Positions 1 to 12,470 of a stretch of DNA of 64,000 nt are shown here, in pieces (the first letter of the stretch is position 1; each line of letters starts with the position of its first letter). Source of the stretch: Dicyema japonicum (Eukaryota; Dicyemida; Rhombozoa; Dicyemidae). Made by a program: the position numbers and the translations under genes. The stretch spans positions 422,811-486,810 of the forward strand of contig RDEW01000016.1 of the NCBI GenBank assembly GCA_011109175.1. The letters run 5' to 3'. The notes beneath the pieces were generated by a model that searched no databases, was not told the DNA's origin, and saw only the letters and a program-made list of their open reading frames with translations.

Positions 1-1700
1 ACACATATCTTTGGGAATTTTATATTTAATATTCGGCTTAGTAGGTCCATTAGCAAAGTAAACAACTGAGAAGAGAGTGAGTCTCTTTGCAAGATTCCTC
101 TTCTGAGTTTGCACTTTCCAATTTTTTTTGTTAATGTTCAAAATATCATTCAACTTGCTTATTAGATTCTTGATAAACTTCACAATCCATTTAGGAACTT
201 CAGAGCTATCTAGAACCCGACACAAAAATTCATGATTGACAGAATCGAAAGCCTTTTCACTTCAATCCATGTTGTGAATAAGCTATTTCCATGTTCAACA
301 TTAACACACTGATTTATTAAAGCCTGCTCCTTTGTACCATGGCACTGCCTTCTTACTCCAAGCTGATTATCAGAGATAAGATTGAAACCTTCAATGTATT
401 CCGCAAATTTTGTATTAACACATTTTGTGACAGGTTTGTACAATATAAGCATGCACGTAATTGGTCGTAAGTCATTCGGAGAACAGCAGTCTTCTTTTTT
501 CGGAATGAGGTACGTAATCTCAGTATAGAACCATCCTTCCGGGCAATATTCACCACTCACTATCTTGATAATCTCTCCACTCAGATAACTATTAATAGAA
601 TCAAATTTCCTGACAAAAAATCCATATACTCCATCACAGCCAGAGCTTTTCCAATTCGGCGTATAGTGAATAATGTTCTTAACAAACTCAACTGTCATAT
701 CTAGAAGTAACTCCTCTGTTCCTGTTATTCGCCTTTTAACAATATTTCTGTGAGAATAATTCTTATCCTTTTCTAATACATCTTTCCAAAATGACACGCA
801 CTCATCATCTGTAACTTTACAATCACTATTATTGAAGTTATCTATGAGCCTCCGATAAATCCTCCAATTGTTCAGCTCAAAACAAAAGTTATTCCATTTA
901 AAGGATTTTCTTGATTCATCAATTGAGATTTTTTTTCTCCATGATCTTGATTTTGTTTTCAATTAGGGTAGAAAGCATTTTCAGTACTCCCTTCTTTGAT
1001 TTCTTCTATCCAAACGTGCATAAAACATCAAGCGTTTTCTCCATTTCTTCCCTTGGCTGCTTCCCAGTAAACCCATAAACTAAGGCGCAATTTTCTTTGA
1101 ATTTTGTAATTCTTTTCTCCACGTTTTCCCTCCAACAGCTTTTTACTGATTGCTTCTTTGTCAAATTCTCATATGCGCATTGTGCAGCATAAATTATTCA
1201 GTAATCTCATTTATGTACGTTGGCGGAGATGATGACACATCATTTGATATCATTCCATTTAATGTAGTAAGAACATCTTTTTTAAGCAACTTATATGGAA
1301 TCTTCTGTGTGGGTTTCCTTCCATCTTGGGGAACTGATTTACATTCGATAGTTTTCTAACGACGAGTACTTATTTGAGTGGAGAAACGAGCATTGAATTG
1401 CTGACGATGAGACTCCATCCACCCCGTGAAATTCTCCCTAATCTCCTTTTCTCAGAGTTGACAATTATTGAGATCCACTTGATCCTGTCACCTGATCGAA
1501 TCTCAGTGATTAATGCTTTGAAGGACAGCAGATGAGCGGAACATTTCCCACAAGAGATGAAATGCTAGTTCCATTGGCATCATGTAGTCCTGAAGATATA
1601 CTTCTCACCTGTAATTGGTTTCTATCTTCAATATTCTCTGTAAGACGACCCTCAGGATTTGCTTGCAAACTGGTGAAAACAGACATACACACCACCACTA
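1..1700 (-). mobile_element. Non-LTR retrotransposon, reverse transcriptase N-terminal half (broken)
   Basis: The minus-strand frame 210-962 carries early reverse transcriptase blocks: LIPKKED, a DLRPITCM stretch and DNQLGVRRQCHGTKEQA, which match RT domains 2-3 of non-LTR elements. The frame then breaks near 240-260, and the catalytic-block start KAFDSVNHEFL continues in another frame toward the left edge. Upstream of 962 the same strand carries lysine-rich linker sequence (QKIPYKLLKKDVLT, about 1265-1310) typical of the region before RT. No YADD motif is reached inside the window. The copy is clearly inactive. Its sequence is unlike the Jockey/CR1-like copies elsewhere here. The right boundary is approximate. 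Confidence 0.75.
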
Positions 1701-1749
1701 AAACAAATTTTTTTACATGTTTGCTATTAATATTAAAATTAATTATATA

Positions 1750-2224
1750 AAAATTTATTTTGAAGCCTCGTGTAATTTTTGCAATCGTGTGGTTATGGCT
1801 CGTAAGCTTAGTTTTCTGAACGAGATATTGTAAATAAATACAAAATTAGTAAAGGTTGTTTAGTAATTTCAGTTTTTAGGCGCTGTATCACGTATAAAAA
1901 ATTATTTCAATTTATTTAATACTGGAACACTTCAAACAGATTTTCCCAGAAAAAAGCCAATGCTCTCTTAGTACTTTATTTCAAAAATTGGATAAAATTG
2001 TTTTTGAGACTGTACCAAGACAAGGGAGAATAAGGACATGATTCTTTTCTCAATCAGCGCTTGTGAAGAAAATTTGAATCCATTATTAGTGGGGAAATTT
2101 GAATCTCCATACTGCATGAAAAACTTTAACCCTAAGAACATGGAGTTTTCTATTCATCATCCAAAAATTCTTGAATGACATCAGAAAAATTTATTACTTG
2201 GCTCACCATTACAAATGAACAAAT
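1750..2224. other. AT-rich intergenic stretch, nothing recognised
   Basis: No protein family, repeat copy or RNA gene was recognised between the left-edge LINE and the next LINE fragment. Confidence 0.5.
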
Positions 2225-2400
2225 GATTAAGCGATCTGATTCCCTAGACGACTCAAGAATTCCAGCGCTGCAGGCGCAAGGGAACCATACGTCTCAACGG
2301 CTAGTGGAACAAACAAAAAATCCTTGGTAGGACAGCGTACTTTTTCCGTTTCATCTTCTCGACCTTCTCAGCGGCAGAAAAAGCTCAATATGAGACAGAT
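2225..2400 (-). mobile_element. Fragment of the WDVTC-type LINE C-terminal region
   Basis: This stretch is a diverged copy of 24887-25020: shared blocks include GATTCCCTAGACGACTC, AATTCCAG and AACAAACAAAAAATCCTTGG, in the same orientation. The 24.9 kb copy encodes the conserved C-terminal domain of a non-LTR element on the minus strand, so this is a truncated relative. It is too damaged to read as protein. Confidence 0.7.
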
Positions 2401-3254
2401 TATTTTCTGTATTAGAATAAAAAAATATCGTGTAATAAAATTTTTCTGTTTAAAAAAATAGATTAGTTATAAATAAAATAAATGGAATACACGCTTTAAT
2501 GTTCATAAAAATGCTTTACTTATTTATAAAATTAATGGAAAATACGTTAAAAGTATAACAATTTGAGCGTTTTCCTACATGCAGTCTAAGAAACAATTTG
2601 AAATTTTGATTCGATTAGAATTTTTAAGAAATTGAAAAATTATTCCTATTCGGTCTAAATACTATAGTTTTGTATGAGAACAATTTTTTAATTAAAAATT
2701 CGATGGAACATTGAATTCTTCGTTGATTTTCAAAGTAATTTGCTGTTGCTTATAAATTTTAATTTTAAAACTGAGACCCTACCGACTGTCATCAACGGAC
2801 ACCTATCTAAAATAAAATTGTTAATTATCAAAGATCTGTAAACTGTACGTAAGGAAGCGCAAAAAAAAGGCACATTGGGAAAAATGGTTTACAGCTAGAC
2901 ATCAAAAAAGAACCACGAATGGTGCTTAACATGAACTAAAAATCATTTCTAAGAATACGAATGAACAAATGTTGTCACTAAGTTAGGTTAATGCTGAAGG
3001 ACAGTTGAAATACAATGGCCCTTTCCTCGAAAATTCTATACACTCTGCCGTGGTTCTTTTTCAACTGGTCAATCCACAGTAAGTTGGAGATAGAAAGCAC
3101 GTCACAGTCTTTCATACAGACAGGCGTTCACTATTCGACAGTCTCCCAAACTGGTTTTAGCAATCTCTTCGGTCATTATTTCATTTGGTCTCCTATAAAT
3201 ATACAAAATGATCTACTCAGAAGGCATGGATATATGTACAAGTCCTCCTTAAAG
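2401..3254. other. Intergenic, AT-rich
   Basis: An 86-codon plus-strand reading frame at 3015-3275 matches nothing I know and runs into a LINE 3' end, so it is probably chance. Nothing else is seen. Confidence 0.4.
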
Positions 3255-3330
3255 AGTACGAAGTTAGTTAGTTAAATAAACCCCGCCTCACTAACATGTA
3301 GAAGGCAAGCGTCAAATGCGGGTCGCTCTA
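3255..3330 (-). mobile_element. LINE 3' terminus fragment (GTTAGTGAG type)
   Basis: Read on the minus strand, the segment ends in GTTAGTGAGGCGGGGTTTAT followed by TTAACTAAC. The same terminus occurs at 28187-28246 and, in diverged form, at 52412-52674, where a 12-bp target duplication marks a true retrotransposon end. It is a 5'-truncated copy lying just downstream of ATG4. Confidence 0.6.
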
Positions 3331-3397
3331 ATTGAAGATCAAGAGAACAATTGGATTATTAACTCCCAGACATTTTAAAATTAATAAAAAATGAAAC

Positions 3398-4637
3398 TCA
3401 ATTGTCATCAGTAAGACTATCTAATGAATAAGAACCACCAGACCAACCATGAGAGAATATTCCACCATCATCAGAAGGTAAATGATCCTCATCAGAAATA
3501 AAGAAGAGGCTATTATCCACATTATTGATTTCACCCATGGCAGTCATCAACTCCTCATACTCTGACCGACACAGAAATCGCGTCAATAAGAATTTTACCA
3601 ACAAAGCTGAATGTAGGCAAGATTCTTGTAAACGAAATTAGTACAGTTCCTTGTATGGTAAGAAAAGTCATCAAAACTGGTAGGTTCCCTACAGGCTGGC
3701 TTAACCAAATGGGGGTCGTAAAACATCAACTTATCACCATGGTACCCAACTATATATATTCATGATGCGGTGGTTTACCACTCAATATTCCAATACATTG
3801 AGGGACCTCCAATATTTTCTGTTAACTCAGTCAACCACCAACCTTCAGTTTGGGAATATGATCTGGGATTAGATACTGAGAGAATAATTGGTTGTTGACA
3901 ATCAAAATGGCGGTCTTCCATTCTCCCTCTGAACCACTACAAGCACTCACTAGATATTATAAAAATAAATTCCACCAATTTCTTTCTTCATTAAAAGAAC
4001 ATTCCAACTAAGGATCAGGAAGTCCTGAGGAGATTCAGCAATTATATTCCTATTGAATCAGAATCAAGCAAACGCTCCAATATTAGCCACCGTTGATCCC
4101 CCAAATTTGCAGCCAGACTTGTTTATAAGTCCCCGAATTTACAGCCACCTTTACTCAAAAATGACAAAATACAAAAATTGTGTATCGAAAAAATCGATTT
4201 GGGAAAGTCGAGAAACATGGACACACATCGCATATAATTTTCTCCCATTTTTCCCGCCAACCATTTAAAATCTGTTTAATTCACAAATTACTATTTTCAT
4301 GCCGAATTGCTAAAATCCCATTAGAAAGAGCATTTGTGCACACCGGATCATGCAACCCCAGCCAGTGTCGGTCGTGAGCTGAGCTAAAATTACAAAATTG
4401 GAAACTCTCTCCAATTGGTGGAAATCCACTTCTATAACAGATATAGACTTTTGAAAGGACATCCTCGTCAAATCTGCATTTGTCTTTAAGTGAGATAATA
4501 ATGGTACCAGAAGGGATTTCGTATTTTTTTGCCAAAAAACCAACACTCCGACTCGATATTTGTTTGGTTAAAAAACTGGGTGAGATAAAACCATACTAAA
4601 GCTTATTTTTTATATTACTGTTCTGGAAGTTGTCCAT
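3398..4637 (-). CDS. ATG4: Cysteine protease ATG4 (autophagin), with tiny introns and frame breaks
   Basis: Atg4 cleaves the C-terminus of Atg8/LC3 and later delipidates it, in the cytosol. Seen here, from ATG 4637: an N-terminal WFFGKKYEIP block, YRSGFPPIG, the catalytic-Cys block TDTGWGCMIRC, a YMRCVSMFLDF helix, WKTAILIVNNQLFSQ, the glycine-rich PQCIGILSGKPPHHE, the catalytic Asp/His block YDPHLVKPA and an acidic tail ending DSLTDDN. All follow the animal Atg4 order. Introns inferred: 4602-4618 (17 nt), 4484-4507 (24), 4384-4405 (22), 4272-4291 (20), 4118-4148 (31) and 3819-3842 (24). The exon structure at 3905-4060 is unresolved. Three single-step frame breaks remain, near 4312, at the TATATATA run 3751-3760 and near 3600. 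They could be assembly indels or early decay. The identity is secure; whether the gene is functional is not. Confidence 0.85.
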
Positions 4638-4639
4638 TG

Positions 4640-5048
4640 CTAAAAAACCCCACTAGAGTAAATCGATTTTAAATTTATTTATTTCTTTTAAATATTTTTA
4701 TAATTATTATTCTTATTTTGATTAGTTTATTAAATTTATCTATGGATTTCTTACGTCCAAATTAAGATGGTCAGCTCTAAAATGCAATGGTGGGCAGCAA
4801 TGGAAAGTGCGTTTCAACTTCACGTTGAGACAAGCGGCCGATTCAACTTGCACAACAGTAAATGGTTGCCATTTGATTAATATTAAATTAAACAAATTTA
4901 ATTATTAATAGCTGATATTTATAAATCACTTTATTCTCACGTTAACTTTAATTTATTTTTTTTAAAGCCTTTTTCACGAGAGCCATAGTATTTTATAGCT
5001 CCGCATAGGCAGGACACACACTTTATTTAAGTAAAGAACAGTTAATTT
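4640..5048. other. Intergenic, AT-rich, upstream of ATG4
   Basis: Contains a short GC-richer patch at 4790-4870 and a stretch at 4971-4990 (TTTTTCACGAGAGCCATA) that recurs at 56558-56575, so it holds a piece of a dispersed repeat. This is also the 5' flank of ATG4. No promoter motif could be recognised. Confidence 0.4.
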
Positions 5049-5172
5049 TAACTAATCGTAGAACCAAGGAATGATCTTCACTTCTTTTTTTTCTTTTTCT
5101 TGTGTGAGTGTCCTTTCTAGACAAATCCAGTTCCGCAGTGAGTATTCACTGATGACGGCGTCACTCGTCAAT
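5049..5172 (-). repeat. tRNA-derived SINE, 5'-truncated copy
   Basis: Carries the family tail (ACTAATCGTAGAACCAAGG, then a T-rich tract and TGTGAGTGTCC) and the conserved core GATGACGGCGTCACTCGTCA. The tRNA-like head is missing. See the copies at 9024-9263 and 35308-35457 for the complete arrangement. Confidence 0.8.
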
Positions 5173-5322
5173 TTATTTTTTGTTCTCGGATTAATTAATT
5201 TAGTGTGGCACTACGTGGTCTACCGATTCAACAGGATTTGGAATCGACCAGGATCACCTAGTGCACTCCAAAAAAGACCTTTAGACCCTCTCCTTTAGGG
5301 GACATTCTGTTTCCCGTGCGAT

Positions 5323-5600
5323 GTGTTTCGCGAAAAAACGAACTTTCCCGATGAAACCCTCAGCCCAACTTACTTATTTTGGGGTGACAGTCTATCACCA
5401 CACGTAGAAAATATTCTTGTGATATGTGAAAAGAAACTGAACGTACTGAAAAGTTCATTGGGTATATGGAAAATTGGTACTCCCGGTCCAGATAACCGTG
5501 TACGGAGAGTGCATCGAGGCATGTTTCTCATATACTTACGCCTAGTAGGGACCATTCGTATCTTAAACAAATATGAGGAAAGTCGAATTAAGGATATCTT
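5323..5600 (+). mobile_element. Jockey/CR1-like LINE, RT C-terminal fragment
   Basis: The plus frame at 5377-5500 reads LSPHVENILVICEKKLNVLK and SLGIWKIGT, closely matching the post-RT region of the longer copy at 15285-15370 (HVANIVLKCEKRINVLK, SGIWKTGT). It is a short isolated fragment with no 3' terminus. Confidence 0.75.
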
Positions 5601-7414
5601 TTTATTAATTTTTGGTTTTTAAATTCTAATAATTTACATTTTATTTCATAGTACTCTTTATATGATCTTGAGTTGTTGTCTTTACATTTATATTCAAATG
5701 TGACATGTTCCTAAATTTGTTATAAAATCACACCCGAAGTCTAAATGTCGGTTATTATAGGCCACCATTTCCAGTAAATTTATTATTATCATTTGTTTTC
5801 TACATTTGGAATTTCATATCTTTTATTTTTATAATTCTATTTTTAGGCATATTTAGTTTTTTACTGAAGTTATGAAAACCGATATTTGAAATATTTATAT
5901 TATGTACAAAATGATTTATATCAGTGGAAGCCCATATTAATCCCAAAGAAACGCCATATACATTAGTTAATATGAATTTAACGACTATTAAAAAAGATAC
6001 ATTTTTCTCCCTTGTAAGGATATAATCAAAACGTCCTATTGCTCGGAAATTGAAAATCGCATTGAAATCTTTTTATTTCGTCTTTATTAAAGTAATTTTT
6101 TCTTTATTTAACCAGCAAAAAATTTATTCTTTTATTTAACACTTCCATCCATCCAAAGTGGACACAGCCGACACTATCGACGTTGCGTTGCCTCTCACGA
6201 TTGCAACAGAGATCAACTGGAGAAGCCACCGGGTCTCACGTGCGTCGTGAAAAAGGCTGTTATAGAACATGATGAGAAATCAATGGTGGAGAATATTTTG
6301 TTTTAGAAATTTTTTCAACTCACATTTTTGATTAGTTTATAGTAATTGACACAACCTGAACGATAGAACCGCTTGTGTCTGAGAAATGAGGTTTATGTTC
6401 TCCGGATATAGACCATTAAGTCCACCATCGCTCCAAGTAAGAAAAAGAGAATCTCATCAATAACCTCCTCTTCAAAAAACAAGTGAGAAGCAAAATAAAC
6501 ATACTCTTTCCTCAGAGTAACCTAATGGTGTTCCTTAGAGGCAGTCTGTTACAGAAATATTTACAGTTTCGGGGATACTAACTAGGATTCTTTTCGTGGA
6601 TGAAAGTGTTGAGATGAATTCTACTATGAGACATGATTGACAGTGTCAGTTTGTAATGAAAGAGGGGACTCTTTTAGTCATTCAGACAGACCATTTTAAA
6701 CTTCAATAAAAAACACTCCAGTTGATATGCTGATTTATTTTAATACTATTTTTTTCACTTCTTGCTCTTTTTCAAAGCACACCAACCAAAAGACGAGTGG
6801 GATTTGAGAAATAGCCATTATAAAATAAAAAAAATATTTATTACGCAACAATGCAATCAAAATAATCCAGCTGATAGTATGAAATGGTTGTTTCCCCTGA
6901 CAACCACCAAATAAATCATTTGGAACAACCAACGACCCTCATTACTCACAAAAAACAAGTGATCTTAGAAAAGAGACCGTCTTGGGCACGAAGACTCGTC
7001 TCGATAACAACTGACTGTACAAAGAATCTGGTGGAGAAGCAATCGTATTTTCTTAATTTGAATTTCTCGATATCCAAGCAGCCTCCCCAGTTTTCAAAGC
7101 GGAATCAATAAGTTTCAACTGGGAAAGGTATCGGTACAGGCGACATTCCAAATAAATCATTTTCTAGAGAGAAAGGGTGAATGTTTCCCTTTTCCAGCGG
7201 TTTTTATTTCCTACGATCAAGGACTACTGGTTCCAGAGTGACAGAAATCCAGTCACTTCAAAAGAACGCTTCACAACCTTGTTGATGGCAGCATACTTCG
7301 GTAACAAGCAAATTCAGAGACGGTAAAAGAGCGGGTTAAGTTCTTTGCAATCAACAACAAATTCATCGGCACAGATGAGGCCGTCGCAAGTCGATCCCGA
7401 GACGATTGGATATC
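5601..7414. other. Long intergenic region
   Basis: AT-rich. The GC-richer island 6180-6260 holds a CACGTG at 6237-6242. A minus-strand stretch at 7190-7400 vaguely recalls an integrase core but could not be confirmed. No gene recognised. Confidence 0.4.
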
Positions 7415-7566
7415 CCATTTCGCAGTGAGATGTTCACTGATGACGGCGTCACTCTTTAAACCAAACAACGTAGATACGTAAAACCTCAACCTGAATGTAC
7501 AGCAGCGAGATTCGAACTAGGGTGCATCAGACCTTTTGCCTGACACTCTTTACTTACCCCTATCCC
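7415..7566 (-). repeat. tRNA-derived SINE, head plus core
   Basis: Read on the minus strand: a tRNA-like head with a B-box (TAGTTCGAATCTCGCTG, 7503-7520 region), then GTACATTCAGGTTGAGG and the core GAGTGACGCCGTCATCAGTG. The A-box part is degenerate and the tail is cut off after the core. Confidence 0.8.
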
Positions 7567-8534
7567 AAGAGGGATGGATTATTTTATGGACCAAAAGTAA
7601 TGTTGTTGTGTTAGTAAAGATTGATATGTTTATCACGAATCCCGAGGAAAACCTCGTTAGCGTGGTACCATAAAACTTGACTTTTAACTTCCTGAGCAAT
7701 TCGAACTTGTGTATACAATGTAAGATCAAATAATCGTGGTCATTGAGATTTATGTGATATTATTTAGTGATTAGCAAGAATTTGAGCGACCAGTNAGATC
7801 TGTCCACTTTCTCTATAAACAGCGTATATCAGTTCTAGAAGAACGGGAAGCGCTTCTAGAAGAGGACTCAAAAAACTGGTAGTTTTCTCCAAAGTTGATG
7901 ACTCATGATTGAAATGAATCCGTTACTTTTTTCGGATTAAATATTATAAATTTTTTACATTAGTATTATTTTATAAATCTTATTTAAAAAAAATAAATTT
8001 AAAGAAATTAGGATCTTGTTGAGCATCTTCTTTCTTTTTTTGAATGTAAAGGTTTAACTTAATTCAAAGTTAAATTATTGACCTAAACAAAATTATAATC
8101 GACTAAACCACCTGATCGAAAACTATTCAGATTACAAGGACTTTATAAGACTGCCTCTTTTCACACAGCTTTTAGTATTTCAAAACTCAGTGCTCTTACA
8201 GTTATGAAAACCCTTCAATTTCGAAAAATTATTCCTTTATTTTTTGAAATATAATAAAGGCAGTAACACATAGATTTAGCTCCACTGCATATTCTGTTAA
8301 GTGCGTAAATTGAGGCCATTTGACGTTCTGATGAGTTTCTTCATTAAGAAAAAATCAGATGTTTTTTGCCTAAAGTAATACTTTTGTAATTTTTTTGCTA
8401 TTTTCCACCTTTTGTATCAAATTTACTGACTTTGAATAAATCCGACCTCATTGAGTGTTCTCTGACTCTTTCGAATCGAGGATGTTCAAAACTACAAAAT
8501 CTTTGCACAAAATAGGGAATAGTCATGCAATAAT
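7567..8534. other. Intergenic, one ambiguous base
   Basis: AT-rich. Position 7795 is an N. No coding signal or repeat copy recognised. Confidence 0.4.
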
Positions 8535-8674
8535 GAAACACTGATGACGAGGTCACTCGTCAACACAGGAGATCGTAAAAATGTGGAACTTCAACCAAAT
8601 TGACAGCAGTGTGATTATAACCCGGTACTTCATGATTTGGCGCGGAACTTATTACACTGAGCTATCTGATCATT
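8535..8674 (-). repeat. tRNA-derived SINE, diverged copy
   Basis: Core (CTGATGACGAGGTCACTCGTCA, broken by one change) followed by the head region: AGATCGTAAAAATGTGGAACTTCAACC, then a decayed B-box (GTGATTATAACCCGG) and an A-box-like end. About 140 bp; the tail beyond the core is lost. Confidence 0.7.
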
Positions 8675-9023
8675 AATTACATTGATGAAATCAAAAATCG
8701 GTGTTTTCTGTTCAATTAACGGTAGGTGGTGAGGAGTGATTGTAAAAATAAACAAAAGTATGTTTTCTAAACGAAAGAATAATTGACCCAGCAATGGCTA
8801 TTTGGAGTAATTTGCTAAGAAACTAAATAATGTTTCATCATTAAAATTCTTGCTCGCATAATGGTACCGATTACCAAAGGGATAAAAAACAATGAAAAGT
8901 TGGCTCAAATCTTATATCAACTGTTAGCGAGGATGTTCAACAAAATCTTCATAATGTAGGTTTTGTGCATGGCAGTCAACTATTGGCAGCTTAAAAAACC
9001 AAGCAAGACATACTTTTTAAGTA
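8675..9023. other. Intergenic, nothing recognised
   Basis: AT-rich spacer between two SINE copies. Confidence 0.4.
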
Positions 9024-9263
9024 GAAACTGTTATGATAACTAATTGTACAGAGAACCAAGGAATGCTGTTTTTTTCTTTTTGTTGTGTGTGAGTCCTTTA
9101 TAGACGAACCGGTTCCGCAGTGAAATGTTCACTAATGACACCGTTACTCGTCAAGCCAAACCATCGTGGATGAGTAAAACTTTCAGCGAAAATGTACATC
9201 AGCTAAATTCGAACTAAAGGCAATCAGATTCTGTCCCGGCACACGTTACACTGCACCATCGGA
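9024..9263 (-). repeat. tRNA-derived SINE, near full-length copy
   Basis: In minus orientation the order is: tRNA-like head (A-box area at about 9245-9262, B-box AGTTCGAATTTAGC at about 9200-9215), linker with TGTACATTTTCG, core GTAACGGTGTCATTAGTGAA, then GCGGAACCGGTTCGTCTATA, CTCACACACAAC, an A-rich tract and GGTTCTCTGTACAATTAGTT ending in ATAACAG. About 240 bp. It serves as one reference for the family. Confidence 0.85.
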
Positions 9264-12160
9264 AACTTTAAATTATAAGACTCTACTACAGATTGTTTTA
9301 CAATTGATCCAGCAGATGCTGGAACTCACTTTCATGTATCAAAAATCAATTTACTTTAACTTTTATAATTTATTATTATTATTAAAAAACACTCCCGAGA
9401 AAACATAAAATTAGTAAAGCTTCTTTTGTGCTGTATTCCGAATCATTTTCTCCGTCAGCTTCTACCATGATCGTCTGTTGATGACTAGTTCTCTTAGGTA
9501 GTCTAGGTCGTCCGCCATTTCCATTATAATATGTCACGAGCCTAGGCTGTTACCGAGCCTAAGTGGTTACACTTCGCTTATTTTTCGATAAATATTGAAA
9601 ATTAACTTATCTTTGAGATAAATAAAGGAAATTAAATTTTTTTATTAAATAAATTGGGTTTTATTTCAAAAAAATTAATTGACAAGCTTTTTTAACCAAC
9701 TACAATATATCAAATGATATCCGGACTCAACACATTAACCAGCTCACTATAAGTGCACGTAATCTGTCATCCATCGATTCATCCGAAAACAGCTAAAATG
9801 TGCAAATAGAACAAACCTTTTTAATTAAATGTGGAAACATGTTAACTACATCAGCACTCATACCACTATTCCGCAACAGGCAAACAATTCCTTCCAATTT
9901 TAAAATTACCTTACTCATAACATCATAGGAGTGACATACATTTAGTAAATAAACCAACGCAGAATGCATTCAATGTGGCAGTCCTAGCCAATTAAACTTC
10001 ATTCTGAATATTTAAGTCAAGTAGCCTCTATCAAAGAAAACATTTATTTGTGGGAAACTGAAGTATTAGGGGAAAGTAGCTTGTTTGAAACATCAGCTGG
10101 GAAATTCTGGTTAAAATATAATTTTAGTTCTTCCAAATGCAAAGCACTCGGTTTGTCAAATTTCCATTTTGTGAACTATTTTAATAAAACTTAGAAATAC
10201 AGTCACTTGTTTTGTCATGGAACTCGTATTGGCAGGAAAATTCTAAAATTAAAAAGTGAATAAACAAATTTTATATTTCTCTCCTGTTGATCTTCGTCAG
10301 AAGTATTCTTAATATTAAAATTTATCAATTACAATCGATATTCGTTCTATGCGTCTGAATTTCTGAATAAGAGGTGTCGCTTCTTTTTCCAGCCCAGATA
10401 GACTTTCCCCAACTGGCCGATATTTCAGACTAAAATGAAAATTTCAGAAAACCGGTTAGATTTTAAAAGACTCAATCCGTAATTTGGATTTTTCAAATTC
10501 CACGAGATGATCATTCTAAATTTATAGATTAGTTTGACTTTCTTTCGTTTGTGGTTGTTTAAATTTGAAATGTATTTTTTCTACACACTATCTCAAAACA
10601 ACAACGAAGGCATAAATTTCACTGAAAGAAGCAGTCCTTACTTCATCCAAAGAGTTGCAAGTCAACTTTAGAAATTATACAAAACAAACTTTAACAAGTT
10701 TTTTTTAGGATTGAAAATAATATTATTTGTGGAATTTTCGTTGAAAGTTGGTTACGAAGACACAACAGATATTGATAAATGATATTTGTGGTCTCAATAA
10801 GTATAAACGTGTTTTTCTCATCAAAAAGTATTATCAATTTTTCAAATAACTCTCAGGGTTCGTCTAAAGTTATAACAGTAAAAAAGCAGTGTAAGCTATT
10901 TTGATGATTAATTACAAAATATTTCCCAGATCATAATTGTGACTGAAAGAGACAAATAAAATATATGAGGTTAATTGTATAAAGCACAGTAAAACAAAAA
11001 ATATGATAAANTGATGGATTCTGAGGAAATTGTGAGAAGGGCTTTTACGAGTGTTGGTGGATAAATGTGATGCTCTGTTGGAAGCTTTTGACTTATTTTA
11101 GTTTTTATTGTGTGTGTTGTATTTTTTGATTTTTTATTTAATTTTGAAAATTAATAAACTGTCACGTGCGCTTATGTAGTTGTAGTTCTTGTGGATCGTC
11201 AAAGTAGTGGAACTCTCTCATCAAACAGAAGTCAATCTGACCAATAAGACGAGGAGTTGCACATAAAAGCCCAACAAACCACGAAAATCAGAGGAATCCA
11301 TGAACCCCCAAATTTTGTAAAAAACTCAAAATCTATGTACGTGAGTTTTCAGTTTTCTGAAATGACGGGTATTACGATTAATAAAGTGGCAAATATACTT
11401 AGCATTACCATCTTCCAACATAATAAACTATTCATCCTTCAACCACAAGCTATGCTCCCACACCCTTACTCTCATAAAGGAGAGGAATATACTTAAACAG
11501 TTGAGAACTGATGGTGCATGCACTATTGACTATAAACAACTTAAAATCTCCATTTTACGGAAAATAGGACTACAAATAAACAAAATGGAGTCGCCTAGGA
11601 TCAACACTCACCCATTCAGACGAATGTCAATTTCCAACACGACATTTTGCATGTCCAATAAGTGTGGAAGACAATTTGCTCCCTACAGATTGAGTGTTTT
11701 CATGTCACTTAAAGCCCCAGGCAAGATCGGTACTGAGTTGGGGAGAGTATACCTGGCGAACAGCTGGTCGCGAGGTCGTTGCTACAAGGATGTTCCCGGA
11801 GGTCCATCTGGGACATGTGCTTATAGCCTCCTCAAAGAACCCAAAAAAAATTTGTGTGATACTAACAGGATGTAGGACTGATCAGGCCATATTTTTATCA
11901 ATCCTTCGTAGACTTTGTTACGGTTAGCTTCAAATAGTGTGACAAAAATTAACCATAAAATTAACAATTAATTTTTGCCACACCTTGGGGTTTTAATTTT
12001 TGAGTTTTTTTAATTCAATCTGATAACCTGCATTTAAAAGTGAAGGTTCGTGAAATTCAAAATTTGCCTCAAAAATAAAAGATCTCCAATCCTGGAAGGA
12101 TTTGTTCTCTCTTTTAATTAATTTATTTTCCCTCTTTCTCAAACTTCGGAATAAGCTCTA
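9264..12160. other. Large gene-poor interval
   Basis: AT-rich with scattered open frames. The plus-strand frames at 11257-11496 and 11501-11875 are the longest but show no motif or family likeness. Position 11011 is an N. One CACGTG lies at 11163-11168. Nothing else is supported. Confidence 0.4.
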
Positions 12161-12164
12161 ATAA

Positions 12165-12470
12165 CATCTAATTTGGTGTAGAGGATTTTCTCGAGCGTCC
12201 TACATGTCACGAAAGTGAGGTTAAGACCTACATATTTGGTGGAGGATTGTCTTGCGCTTCCTACATGATGGACCCGAAGGAATCTGGTTCCGCGACTACG
12301 GGTCATAGTGGGAGCAAATGGGAGACTATAGACGTTGGAAGGTTCGTTTGATTACGAGAAATGGGATTACCCAAACTGTCTGAAGTTTTTTGTCTTTCTT
12401 CTCGGTGATCCAGGGGTTCTAAATAACTACATGGTGGAGGTTTAGACCTTCATATTTTTACATGGCGTAG
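12165..12470 (+). repeat. Three imperfect copies of a ~40-bp motif upstream of BCKDHA
   Basis: Related units lie at about 12167-12208 (TTTGGTGTAGAGGATTT ... GCGTCCTACATG), 12225-12268 (TTTGGTGGAGGATTGTC ... GCTTCCTACATG) and partly at 12427-12470 (CTACATGGTGGAGGTTTAGACC). Units one and two are separated by AAGTGAGGTTAAGACCTA, echoed in unit three. It could be a primer-binding-site remnant of an LTR element or a local duplication. The BCKDHA start codon lies about 90 bp downstream. Confidence 0.5.

Noticed and set aside
7190-7400. Possible retroviral-type integrase remnant on the minus strand (ADEFVVDCKELNPLFYR, KRSFEVTGF)
   Set aside because: The likeness is too weak and the catalytic spacing cannot be seen; no LTRs or RT nearby.
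11257-11927. Three overlapping plus-strand open frames of 77-124 codons
   Set aside because: No motif, no plausible splice pattern and no family likeness, and the frames overlap each other. Chance frames are the simpler reading.
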